The notes beneath the pieces are model-generated. The model was not told where the DNA came from, did no database searches, and was given only the letters and a program-made list of their open reading frames with translations. A program made the position numbers and the translations under genes. Shown piece by piece: positions 34,536 to 42,938 of a stretch of 64,000 nt of DNA. This DNA is from Pseudomonas silesiensis (lineage in GTDB: Bacteria; Pseudomonadota; Gammaproteobacteria; Pseudomonadales; Pseudomonadaceae), in assembly GCF_001661075.1 (NCBI RefSeq), contig NZ_CP014870.1, positions 3,864,501 through 3,928,500 of the forward strand. Reading direction: 5' to 3'. Every line of letters begins with the position of its first letter. Positions within the stretch are counted from its first letter, which is position 1.

Positions 34536-36242
34536 ATGCAGACACTAATCAGAACGGCCTGTAAAAAACACGCAGTACTGCTGACTTCAACAATAACCAC
34601 CATCATAGTACTCAAGCTTATAGCGCTAGCTCCGCCCCTGCTATTAGGCAAAGTCGTCGACGCGCTGAACAGTGATATCGATACAACCCTCAACACGCTA
34701 CTCACTCTGACAGCAGGGTTCGCCTTGGCTGGATGCATTCAAGCGATCATTAATCCACTGCAAATTTTTCTTTTATCCCGATTAGTGCAGCAGATCGTGA
34801 TGAATGCATCCATAGACTGGATGGCAGAGTTGATGCGCAAGGAATTTTGTCATTTCAATTCGTGGCGCATCGGACATTTCATCAAATCCGTGGAGCGCGG
34901 CATCACCGCCCATGAACAGTTATTGACATTCTTGGTCACCGTCGCAATCCCCATGTGTCTGGAGTTTTTGATCGTGGGCGGCGTATTTCTTTATATGGGT
35001 GGTGCCGGGATCTTTCTCGCGCTGACCGGTCTTGGCATCATTTATCTGTTTGTCACTCATAAAATCATCAGGTGGCGCAGAAAGCATATTGATGCAGTCA
35101 ACGAGCAAGAAGATGAGTTGAGCGCGATTTTGTTCAATACCCTGACCGCGGGAAAATCGATCAAACTGGAAAGGGCCGAACACACAGCAACACAACCGTT
35201 GAACCGTGCCTTTGCGCAATATGCCAACGCCGCGGTAACCGTGACAAGCTCCGGCGGCTTCCTGAGCGCGGCAAAGATCTTATTTGTCAGCCTTTCCACG
35301 GCAGGATTACTGGGCTGGGGTGTCTTCGATCAATTGTCGGGCGAGCCCAGCATCAGTGTCGGGCAACTGGTCGCCATATTTTCCATTGCGGGTAGTTTTC
35401 TACTGAACATCACCACGCTGACCGAAGGCTATCGAGTACTTGACCAATTTCTCGCTGACCAGCGCCGACTGCAGCAATTGTTGGCACTGCCAGACTTTGA
35501 CCAGGACAACCGTCAAGCCGAAATCACCTCCCGGCGCGCCTCGACTATGGTGCTCGCCCCCTGCGTTGTGACCGATAACCAAGCGGTCCGGCTATCCATC
35601 GCGAATGCCATCACCTTTAAACAAGGCCAATCGGTTGCCATTACCGGTCCCAGTGGCGCGGGAAAAACCACCTTGCTGGAAACGCTTGCCGGATTGAATG
35701 CTTCGGTCAGAACTCAGTTGAGCATCGACGGCCTGCCGGTTTCCAGGTTGGGCGCCCTGACTCACTTGAGTTTCCTGAGATACTGTCCTCAATCACCGCA
35801 GTTTCTGGAAGGCACCTTCGAACGGTCAGTTCTGTTCGGAATCGATCCTTCGCCACATCTGCACCAGGCGATACAACGATTGAACCTTGAAGACATTGTT
35901 TCCCGGCGAAACCTCAGCGAAAACGCGGCCAATATTTCCGGTGGCGAAGCCAAACGCCTATCACTGCTGCGCCTGATCAACAGGCCAGGAAACTTCAACC
36001 TGTTTGACGAGCCAAGTGCGTCGATTGAACCAAAGCTCGCCACTCCAGTGTGGGATTTGCTTTTCGACACCTTCGCCGAGCGCGGGTTGATTTGTGTCAC
36101 TCACGATATTCGCCATCTGTATCGCTTTGATCGAGTCATCGTCATGCAGGACGGTGCGATTATCGATGACGGTCCGTGGTGTGAGTTGGTCCACAGGTCG
36201 GCAATCAAGGTGCTGTTGAGCGACCTTCAATCGCAAGCGTGA
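34536..36242 (+). CDS. ABC transporter, fused permease-ATPase (peptide exporter type)
   Basis: 568 residues; first ATG at 34536 behind AGGTG (a TTG at 34494 inside the YcaO end is less likely). N-terminal exporter domain with about six membrane helices (1-320), C-terminal ATPase with Walker A GPSGAGKT (371-378), signature ISGGEAKRLSLLRL (about 467), Walker B NLFDEPSASIEP (about 490) and the switch His in CVTHDIRHLYRFDRV. The Q-loop reads LRYCPQSPQFLEGTF. There is no C39 peptidase domain, so leader removal must be done elsewhere or not at all. Directly after ycaO, it most likely exports the modified peptide and may give self-immunity. Its 3' half is less AT-rich than the YcaO gene. Confidence 0.88.
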   Translation: MQTLIRTACKKHAVLLTSTITTIIVLKLIALAPPLLLGKVVDALNSDIDTTLNTLLTLTAGFALAGCIQAIINPLQIFLLSRLVQQIVMNASIDWMAELMRKEFCHFNSWRIGHFIKSVERGITAHEQLLTFLVTVAIPMCLEFLIVGGVFLYMGGAGIFLALTGLGIIYLFVTHKIIRWRRKHIDAVNEQEDELSAILFNTLTAGKSIKLERAEHTATQPLNRAFAQYANAAVTVTSSGGFLSAAKILFVSLSTAGLLGWGVFDQLSGEPSISVGQLVAIFSIAGSFLLNITTLTEGYRVLDQFLADQRRLQQLLALPDFDQDNRQAEITSRRASTMVLAPCVVTDNQAVRLSIANAITFKQGQSVAITGPSGAGKTTLLETLAGLNASVRTQLSIDGLPVSRLGALTHLSFLRYCPQSPQFLEGTFERSVLFGIDPSPHLHQAIQRLNLEDIVSRRNLSENAANISGGEAKRLSLLRLINRPGNFNLFDEPSASIEPKLATPVWDLLFDTFAERGLICVTHDIRHLYRFDRVIVMQDGAIIDDGPWCELVHRSAIKVLLSDLQSQA

Positions 36243-36411
36243 TGCTTGGCGAAAAGCTGCGTCCGATAGCGTTGCAACTGACCTATCGGCAGCGACTTGA
36301 ATCGTGGTGTCTGCAAACCGCTACAGCGTATCGAATTCGATCCACATCTGCGCAAGCCCGCATTCTTCCAGCTCGCCACCCCTTATGCACTTCTGATTCC
36401 GCGTCCGATCT
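36243..36411. other. Gap downstream of ABC transporter
   Basis: No gene seen. A weak inverted repeat CCGATAG...CTATCGG (36263-36289) without a T-run could be the operon end. The sequence returns to normal GC-rich composition before becoming AT-rich again at the glyA promoter. Confidence 0.4.
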
Positions 36412-36427
36412 GTATTGATATCAATAC
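36412..36427. promoter_or_regulatory. 16-bp perfect palindrome, candidate enhancer (UAS) of glyA
   Basis: GTATTGATATCAATAC is fully self-complementary. It lies about 65 bp before the -24 box at 36492, i.e. roughly 90-105 bp upstream of the predicted start of transcription, the usual place for an activator dimer of sigma-54 promoters. Confidence 0.55.
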
Positions 36428-36491
36428 GATAAGCTCAGTAATTTGTCACGAAAGTACATCATCTTATTGATTTATAAAGAAAACCATTTTT

Positions 36492-36506
36492 TGGCATTGC
36501 ACTTGC
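36492..36506 (+). promoter_or_regulatory. Sigma-54 (-24/-12) promoter of glyA
   Basis: TGGCATTGCACTTGC matches the consensus TGGCAC-N5-TTGC in the GG and GC pairs and their 10-base spacing, with one consensus change. Predicted transcription start is near 36518, giving a leader of about 175 nt containing a REPIN. Confidence 0.6.
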
Positions 36507-36556
36507 TGGAGCAACCTCGACTCCTCACCCGTCGCGGGATGGCTAGAACACCGTAT

Positions 36557-36663
36557 CCCCTGTAGGAGCGAGCTTGCTCGCGAAGGTCTTGAGAACGACG
36601 CGTGTATTCAAAAAAACGCGTTTTCGTTAACGTCCATCGCGAGCAAGCTCGCTCCTACAGGGG
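36557..36663. repeat. REPIN in the glyA leader
   Basis: CCCCTGTAGGAGCGAGCTTG... and the inverted ...CAAGCTCGCTCCTACAGGGG form arms of nearly 28 bp around a loop of about 50 nt. It lies between the sigma-54-like promoter and the glyA ribosome site. Confidence 0.85.
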
Positions 36664-36693
36664 TCTACATCACCCTGAAAACAGGACTCCACC

Positions 36694-37950
36694 ATGTTCA
36701 GCAAGCACGATCAGATCAAAGGCTACGACGACGAACTGCTGGCGGCGATCAACGCCGAGGACGCTCGGCAAGAGCACCACATCGAATTGATCGCCTCGGA
36801 AAACTACACCAGCCAACGGGTGATGGAGGCGCAAGGCAGCGGCCTGACCAACAAGTACGCCGAAGGCTATCCGGGCAAGCGTTATTACGGTGGCTGCGAG
36901 CATGTCGACGTGGTCGAGCAGTTGGCCATCGATCGCGCCAAACAGCTGTTCGGCGCCGATTACGCCAACGTCCAGCCGCACTCCGGCAGCCAGGCCAATG
37001 CCGCGGTGTATCTGGCATTGCTGCAGGCCGGTGACACCGTGCTGGGCATGAGCCTGGCCCACGGCGGCCACCTGACCCACGGCGCCAAGGTCAGTTTTTC
37101 CGGCAAGCTCTACAACGCGGTGCAGTACGGTATCGACACCAAGACCGGGCTGATCGATTACGACGAAGTCGAGCGCCTGGCGGTGGAGCACCAGCCGAAA
37201 ATGCTCATCGCCGGGTTCTCTGCCTACTCCAAGACCCTGGACTTCCCGCGCTTCCGGCAGATCGCCGACAAGGTTGGTGCCTATCTGTTCGTCGACATGG
37301 CCCACGTCGCCGGGCTGGTGGCGACCGGTCTGTACCCGAACCCGCTGCCGTACGCGGACGTGGTCACCACCACGACCCACAAGACCCTGCGCGGCCCTCG
37401 TGGTGGCTTGATCCTGGCCAGATCGAACCCGGAACTGGAGAAAAAACTCAACGCCGCGGTATTCCCCGGTGGCCAGGGCGGACCGCTGATGCACGTGATC
37501 GCCGCCAAGGCCGTGTGCTTCAAGGAAGCATTGGAGCCCGCTTTCAAGACCTATCAGGCGCAGGTGATCCGCAATGCCCAGGCGATGGCGAAAGTGTTTA
37601 TCGAACGTGGCTACGACGTGGTGTCCGGTGGCACCGACAACCACCTGTTCCTGGTCAGCCTGATCCGCCAGGGCCTGACCGGCAAAGACGCCGACGCCGC
37701 CCTCGGCCGCGCCGGGATCACCGTGAACAAGAACGCGGTGCCGAACGATCCGCAATCGCCGTTCGTGACCTCCGGCCTACGCATCGGCACCCCGGCCATC
37801 ACCAGCCGTGGTTTCAAGGAAGCCCAAAGCAACGAGCTGGCGGGCTGGATCTGCGACATCCTCGACCACCTCGGCGATGCCGATGTCGAGGCCAATGTCG
37901 CCCGACAGGCCGCAGCGTTGTGCAGTGATTTCCCTGTGTATCGCAACTGA
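36694..37950 (+). CDS. glyA: Serine hydroxymethyltransferase GlyA
   Basis: 418 residues, complete. PLP enzyme interconverting serine and glycine with tetrahydrofolate, feeding one-carbon units. Motifs: [93 protein letters not shown] (PLP lysine in TTHK), and [13 protein letters not shown]. Pseudomonads carry several glyA copies; this one is not with gcv genes but has a sigma-54-like promoter and a TyrR-type activator gene 4 kb upstream. A hairpin at 37958-37978 follows. Confidence 0.96.
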   Translation: MFSKHDQIKGYDDELLAAINAEDARQEHHIELIASENYTSQRVMEAQGSGLTNKYAEGYPGKRYYGGCEHVDVVEQLAIDRAKQLFGADYANVQPHSGSQANAAVYLALLQAGDTVLGMSLAHGGHLTHGAKVSFSGKLYNAVQYGIDTKTGLIDYDEVERLAVEHQPKMLIAGFSAYSKTLDFPRFRQIADKVGAYLFVDMAHVAGLVATGLYPNPLPYADVVTTTTHKTLRGPRGGLILARSNPELEKKLNAAVFPGGQGGPLMHVIAAKAVCFKEALEPAFKTYQAQVIRNAQAMAKVFIERGYDVVSGGTDNHLFLVSLIRQGLTGKDADAALGRAGITVNKNAVPNDPQSPFVTSGLRIGTPAITSRGFKEAQSNELAGWICDILDHLGDADVEANVARQAAALCSDFPVYRN

Positions 37951-37957
37951 TTGTCAG

Positions 37958-37978
37958 CGGGAGGGCTCGCCCCTCCCG
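37958..37978 (+). terminator. Hairpin after glyA
   Basis: CGGGAGGG-ctcgc-CCCTCCCG, 8-bp perfect stem followed by only TT. Confidence 0.55.
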
Positions 37979-38077
37979 TTCGCGCAGAGGGATTAACAGC
38001 GCCTTGAGTTCTGCGCGTAGACGCAGACTCGCAACCCTATGGGCAAACCCGCCCGGAGCGCTCTATGATTGATCCCC

Positions 38078-38479
38078 ATGACGACCACGCCTCCTATCCG
38101 CCAACCCTGCCCGCCCGGCGCCTGCGACTGCGGGCGTGACCCGCTGCTGGATACTCCGGGCGCGGACGTGCGCATTCTGTTCCTGACCCGCGCGGAGGAA
38201 AAGCGCCTGGTCGAACGCCTGGAAAACCTGCAGAGCCTGAGCGACCTCGAACGATTGCAGCAGCGGATGTACGAGCAGCTGGGCATCCGGGTGGCGATCG
38301 CCCCCGGTTTCAACGAAGTGCGGACCATGCGCGGCATCGCCATTTCCATCGGCGAACTGCCGGGACTGTGCCGCAAGACCCGGCAATCGATTCCGGCCGC
38401 CATTCGCCGCGGGCTGGAGAAACGTCCCGAGGTTGCCTACGAGCTGCTCAATGCCAACGACCTGTTGCGGGATGCCTGA
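38078..38479 (+). CDS. Conserved hypothetical protein with N-terminal Cys motif
   Basis: 133 residues from the ATG at 38078. The N-terminus CPPGACDCGRDPLL has three cysteines close together, a possible metal or iron-sulfur site. The rest is helical: TRAEEKRLVERLENLQSLSDLERLQQRMYEQLGI, then VAIAPGFNEVRTMRGIAISIGELPGLCRKTRQSIPAAIRRGLEKRPEVAYELLNANDLL. I know similar unannotated proteins in pseudomonads but no function. It follows glyA by 127 nt and could be read through or have its own promoter. Confidence 0.65.
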   Translation: MTTTPPIRQPCPPGACDCGRDPLLDTPGADVRILFLTRAEEKRLVERLENLQSLSDLERLQQRMYEQLGIRVAIAPGFNEVRTMRGIAISIGELPGLCRKTRQSIPAAIRRGLEKRPEVAYELLNANDLLRDA

Positions 38480-38691
38480 TTGCCGCACCTCGCCTGCTCC
38501 ACCCTTCGTTCCAGACATGAAAACAGGATCAGCGGTCATACACGGATTCTGGCCTGCTGCTATGCCTTCACATGGGAGCAATCGTTTCAGGCCGGCCAGG
38601 ACGATGCCGGCAAGACAGGCGTGACCGTGGTCCCGGCGCCAGCCAGGTGCGCGACGATCAACAGGTGCCAGTCCGTAACAGGAGGTGGCGT

Positions 38692-38973
38692 ATGTTATTC
38701 ATGGTCAGTTGGACAATCAGCCCGCAAAACCGCAACAGCGTGATCCAGCGCTTTCTCGAGACCAAAGGGGCCCCACCCGAAGGCGTGAAGATGCTGGGAC
38801 GCTGGCATGCCGTCGGCGGCTCGAGCGGGTTTGGCATCGCGGAATCCGATGATGTGGTGCAGATTCAAAAGTGGGTGCTGCAATGGAATGACCTCATGCA
38901 CATGGAAGTCCATGCGGCGTTGACCGATGAGCAGGCGGCGCCGTTGTTGGCGGCGGCGGTAGCCAAGCAATGA
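38692..38973 (+). CDS. DUF3303 family protein
   Basis: 93 residues from the ATG at 38692, behind AGGAGG. MLFMVSWTISPQNRNSVIQRFLETKGAPPEGVKMLGRWHAVGGSSGFGIAESDD is the DUF3303 pattern, a small ferredoxin-like dimeric-barrel fold of unknown role, perhaps ligand binding. Stands alone. The 38480-38691 region before it shows nothing else. Confidence 0.8.
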   Translation: MLFMVSWTISPQNRNSVIQRFLETKGAPPEGVKMLGRWHAVGGSSGFGIAESDDVVQIQKWVLQWNDLMHMEVHAALTDEQAAPLLAAAVAKQ

Positions 38974-39072
38974 TCGGCGGGGCGGCGGGTGCTGCTCGTC
39001 GCCCCCTTTGACCACCTGACCCCGTGGCGATTGGTACGTCTACAGACTCCAATCTCGCAGACACCTGCAATA

Positions 39073-39164
39073 CCTGTGGGAGCGGGCTTGCCCGCGATGA
39101 CGGTGGCACCTGCGACATCACGGTGACTCACAGATCGCTATCGCGAGCAAGCTCGCTCCCACAG
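39073..39164. repeat. REPIN
   Basis: CCTGTGGGAGCGGGCTTGCC and inverted TCGCGAGCAAGCTCGCTCCC arms about 40 nt apart, between the convergent DUF3303 and ligD genes. Confidence 0.85.
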
Positions 39165-39200
39165 TGGCCGGTGTCAGGCTTCAATCCTGAGCGCGGCTCG

Positions 39201-41936
39201 CTACTTCTTCATCCCCACCCGCCGCCGCATTTCTGCGGTGATGGTCTGCCGGGTTTTCTTCAGCTCCGCCCATGGCTCGTCACCCACTTCCGCGAGCCGC
39301 TCCTGCACGTTGTGCACATTCCACTGATTGCCACCCTTGAGCTCACCCACCTCCTCGCGAAAGATCGGCATCGACACCGGCAAGCCGTCGCGAGTCCGCA
39401 CGGCGTAGGCGCAGATGGTAGTGGCGCCCAGCCCGTTGCGCAGGTAATCGATGAAGATCCGCCCGACCCGGTTTTTCGGGCCGGAGACCGCGGAAAAACG
39501 ATCCGGCAGCAGTTTGGCCATGTGGCTGACGATGGCATGGCTGAAGTCCTTTACCTCGTCCCAGCCGAGCTTGCGGGTCAGCGGCACCACCAGGTGAATG
39601 CCCTTGCCGCCGCTGGTCTTGAGAAATGCCTTGAGCCCGAGTTCATCGAGCACCGAAAGGGTCAGCTGAGTCGCCTCGACCATGCTTTTCCAGGGCAGCG
39701 CCGGGTCCGGGTCGAGGTCAAGGACGAAGCGGTCGGGTTTGTCGAGGTTGTCGGAGGTGGCGTTCCAGGTGTGCAGCTCCACCGTGCTCATCTGCACGGC
39801 GCCGATCAGGGCTTCGGCGTTGTTGATGATCATCACCGGTTGACCGGTCAGGGCCTTGTCCAGGGTGGTGATCCCCGGAATGGCCAGGCGCTCGGCGTTC
39901 TTCTGGAAAAACAGTTCGCCGGCGATGCCGTCGGGGGCGCGCACCAGTGCCACCGGGCGGTCCTTGAGTTCGGGCAATATCCATTCGGCGACGCTGGCGT
40001 AGTACTCGGCCAGTTGCACTTTGGTGGTGCCGCTGCTGGCGTCGATCACCCGATCAGGATGGGTGATGCGCACCTTGCCCTTGCCCAGGCCGATTTGTGA
40101 AGGTGCGGGTTCGGCGGTTTTCTTTTGGGTGGCTGGCTTTTCAGCGGTGCTTTTTTTTCCAGAGGCGGTTTTCCCAGGGGCGTTTTTTTCAGCGGCAGTT
40201 CTTTCAGAAGCAGTTTTTTCCGCAGCAGTTTTTGCAGCGCCAGTTTTTGCAGCCGCAGCTTTTGCAGTGGCGGCTTTTGCAGTGGCAGTTTTCGCAGCAG
40301 CGGGTTTCGAGGTTGAAGTCTTCACGGCTTTCGCACGCTCCTCGGTAATGTCTTCGGCAGGTTTGTCATCGCGCAGGCCATGGAACACCGCATGGCGTAC
40401 CGAGCCTTCCTTGGTCATTTCGGCAAAGGCCACTTCCGCCAGCAGTGTCGGCTTAAGCCAATGCACGCCTTTGGCATCGAAGCCGCTCGGCGGATTGACC
40501 ACCGACGGTTTCTTCGTCTGCAGGGGTTTGAGTTGCTCGTGGATATGTTTGAGCGTGGTCTCGTTGAACCCGGTGCCGACCTTGCCTGCGTAGCGCAATT
40601 CGCCGCTGTCCCGGTCATGCAGCCCCAGCAGCAAGGCACCGAACCCATTGCGCGAGCCTTTGGGATCGGTGAAGCCAACCACCACGAATTCCTGGCGATG
40701 CTTGCACTTGAGCTTGATCCAGTCGCTGCTGCGCCGGGACACGTAGGGCGACCCCAGACGCTTGCCGATCAGCCCTTCCATGCGCATTTGGCAGGCGCTG
40801 TTGAGCAAGGCTTCCGGCTCTTCGCCAAACGCGTCGGAGAACCGCAGCAGCGGGTCTTCATTGGCGTTGAGTACCGTCGCCAGCGCCGCCCGGCGTTCCT
40901 CGACGGGCACTTCGCGCAGGTCCACGCCGTTGAGGTAGGGGATGTCGAACAGGTAGTAAAGAATGGCGCCGCTGCGGCCCGAATCGAACGCATTCTGCAA
41001 GGCCTGGAAGTCTGGTACGCCCTGTTCGTCGGCCACCACCATTTCGCCATCAAGCCAGGCTGACTCGAGACCCAGCGCTGCCAGGGCCTCGGCTTGTTTT
41101 GGCAGCTTGTGGGTCCAGTCATGACCATTGCGCGTAAACAGTTGGACCTCGCCGTGGTCGATGCGGGCCATGATTCGATAGCCGTCGAACTTGATCTCGT
41201 AGCTCCACTCGCCGCCCGGGGCCTTCTCGACCAGGGTGGCCAGTTCCGGCTTGAGCTGCTCCGGCAGCCTGGCTTTGCGGGCACCGGTCAAAGGCGTCGC
41301 CTGTGCCTTGGGCGCCGCCGCGGCCGGTTTTTTCACCGGCTTGGGCTTGGCCGCGGCCTTTGACTTTTTAGGCAGGATAGTCCGATCACTGAGCACGCTA
41401 TCGGGCTCGGCGACGACCACGTCGTATTCACTCTCGGGTTTCGCCGCGCCGTCCTGGTGCTTGATCAAAAACCATTGTTCCTGCTTGCCCGGCATGTGCG
41501 TGCGCACCAGGTTCCACAGACCGCCGAGCTTCTCGCCCTGCAGCTCGAACTTGAGCTTGCCCTTGGCGTAGGCCTTGGCCGGATCCTCCTGGGGAATCCA
41601 TACGCCGCGGTCCCAGACGATCACGTCACCGGCGCCGTAATGCCCTTCGGGGATGCTGCCCTCGAACGTGGCGTAGTCCAGCGGGTGGTCTTCGACATGG
41701 ACGGCCAGGCGCTTGACCTTGGGATCCAGTGACGGCCCCTTGGGCACCGCCCAGCTTTTCAGGGCGCCGTCGAGTTCCAGGCGAAAGTCGTAGTGCAGGC
41801 GCGAAGCGTCATGTTTCTGGATGCAGAATTGCAGCGCATGGTCTTGCGCTTTTTTTTTGCTCGACGGTTTGGCGGCCGGTTCAGAAGTGGCCGAGAAGTC
41901 GCGCATGCGGTTGTAATCGTCCAGGTTCTTGTTCAT
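39201..41936 (-). CDS. ligD: ATP-dependent DNA ligase LigD (phosphoesterase-ligase-polymerase)
   Basis: 911 residues with all three domains of LigD, which repairs double-strand breaks with Ku by non-homologous end joining. The 3'-phosphoesterase is at 30-175 (FCIQKHDASRLHYDFRLELDG, HVEDHPLDYATFEG), the ligase at 220-530 with adenylation Lys249 in EIKFDGYRIMARID, and the primase-polymerase at 630-905 with DLDPDPALPW and HTWNATSDNLDKPDRFVLDL. Residues 537-616 are a low-complexity Ala-Lys-Thr linker. Last gene of an operon; its start overlaps the methyltransferase stop by 4 nt. No ku gene is in the window. Confidence 0.95.
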   Translation of the reverse strand: MNKNLDDYNRMRDFSATSEPAAKPSSKKKAQDHALQFCIQKHDASRLHYDFRLELDGALKSWAVPKGPSLDPKVKRLAVHVEDHPLDYATFEGSIPEGHYGAGDVIVWDRGVWIPQEDPAKAYAKGKLKFELQGEKLGGLWNLVRTHMPGKQEQWFLIKHQDGAAKPESEYDVVVAEPDSVLSDRTILPKKSKAAAKPKPVKKPAAAAPKAQATPLTGARKARLPEQLKPELATLVEKAPGGEWSYEIKFDGYRIMARIDHGEVQLFTRNGHDWTHKLPKQAEALAALGLESAWLDGEMVVADEQGVPDFQALQNAFDSGRSGAILYYLFDIPYLNGVDLREVPVEERRAALATVLNANEDPLLRFSDAFGEEPEALLNSACQMRMEGLIGKRLGSPYVSRRSSDWIKLKCKHRQEFVVVGFTDPKGSRNGFGALLLGLHDRDSGELRYAGKVGTGFNETTLKHIHEQLKPLQTKKPSVVNPPSGFDAKGVHWLKPTLLAEVAFAEMTKEGSVRHAVFHGLRDDKPAEDITEERAKAVKTSTSKPAAAKTATAKAATAKAAAAKTGAAKTAAEKTASERTAAEKNAPGKTASGKKSTAEKPATQKKTAEPAPSQIGLGKGKVRITHPDRVIDASSGTTKVQLAEYYASVAEWILPELKDRPVALVRAPDGIAGELFFQKNAERLAIPGITTLDKALTGQPVMIINNAEALIGAVQMSTVELHTWNATSDNLDKPDRFVLDLDPDPALPWKSMVEATQLTLSVLDELGLKAFLKTSGGKGIHLVVPLTRKLGWDEVKDFSHAIVSHMAKLLPDRFSAVSGPKNRVGRIFIDYLRNGLGATTICAYAVRTRDGLPVSMPIFREEVGELKGGNQWNVHNVQERLAEVGDEPWAELKKTRQTITAEMRRRVGMKK

Positions 41937-42928
41937 GGCGCACCTGCAGGCGAGCTGACGATTCCCCCGATGCCGGGGCCGATGCGCGTAACGATCAACG
42001 CCACCACGCCAATCCGCTCCACGCGCTGGTAGCCTTGGGTCAACAACTCTTCACCGAACACATCGGGATCGAGTTCGCGATAAGTCCAGGCGAACAACGG
42101 CGACTCCAGGCGCGGGGCCAGTGCGGCCAGGAACGGGTCGCAACCATCGATCATCGCCACCCCGGTGTACAGCACCAACGAGCCGCCGGGGGCCAGTCGA
42201 TACAGGGCCTGCTCGACGATTCGCAGTGACAACTGTTCGCCAAACGCCCCGCCGCCGTGGCGGTAGGCACGCTCGGCGGGGTCGGCCATGTAGGGCGGAT
42301 TGGCGACGATCAAGTCGAAGTTGCCGTCGACATCCTGCAGCACGTCGCTGGCTTCGATGCAGACGTTGGCCACTTCGGCGAGCGCCGCGTTGACCGCCGT
42401 CAGACGCAGCGCCGCCGGGTTGATGTCGACGGCCAGCACTTGGGCTTCGCGCCGCGCGCGGGCAATCACGATCGCCCCGACACCCGCGCCGCACCCGATG
42501 TCCACGGCGCGCCTGATCGGGGCGAAGTTCTGTTGCAGATGGGCATGTATCAACTGGGCGAAACGGTAGGTGTCGGGGCCGAAGAACACCGCGTCGGCGG
42601 CATCGGTGGGGAACCCCGAATGCACGAACAACAGATCATCCAGGCTCGACCAGCGCACATGACTTTTCAGCCGGCCGTTGCTCTCCCCGAGCACGCCCGC
42701 CTGTTGCAACTGCCGCTGCTCGTCCGCCGACAACAGGCCGGGGTCGAACGACCGCGACCAGCCGAACACCTCGCGCAGAGTCCTGGCGCTTTGTCCGAAT
42801 GCGCGATCGTTGACCCGCTGATGGGTCAGTGGCGTCGGTGTGATGAAGCGATAGCCGTCCGCCTGCAAGCGGCGACCCAGCTGCAGCAATGCCAGATCGG
42901 CAGCGCCCAATCGTTCTTCCTGATTCAT
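41933..42928 (-). CDS. Class I SAM-dependent methyltransferase (HemK/RlmF-like fold)
   Basis: 331 residues from the ATG at 42928 behind GGGAG. SAM site RRAVDIGCGAGVGAIVIARARREAQVLAVDINPAALRLTAVNAALAEV, then the N-DPPY-type catalytic motif FDLIVANPPYMADPAERAYRHGGGAFGEQLSLRIVEQAL. NPPY indicates methylation of a planar nitrogen (glutamine or adenine). The N-terminal 110 residues are a helical substrate domain. It lies between an iron-dependent oxygenase-like gene (7-nt gap or so) and ligD (4-nt overlap). The target is unknown. Confidence 0.82.
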   Translation of the reverse strand: MNQEERLGAADLALLQLGRRLQADGYRFITPTPLTHQRVNDRAFGQSARTLREVFGWSRSFDPGLLSADEQRQLQQAGVLGESNGRLKSHVRWSSLDDLLFVHSGFPTDAADAVFFGPDTYRFAQLIHAHLQQNFAPIRRAVDIGCGAGVGAIVIARARREAQVLAVDINPAALRLTAVNAALAEVANVCIEASDVLQDVDGNFDLIVANPPYMADPAERAYRHGGGAFGEQLSLRIVEQALYRLAPGGSLVLYTGVAMIDGCDPFLAALAPRLESPLFAWTYRELDPDVFGEELLTQGYQRVERIGVVALIVTRIGPGIGGIVSSPAGAP

Positions 42929-42938
42929 CACAGGCTCC

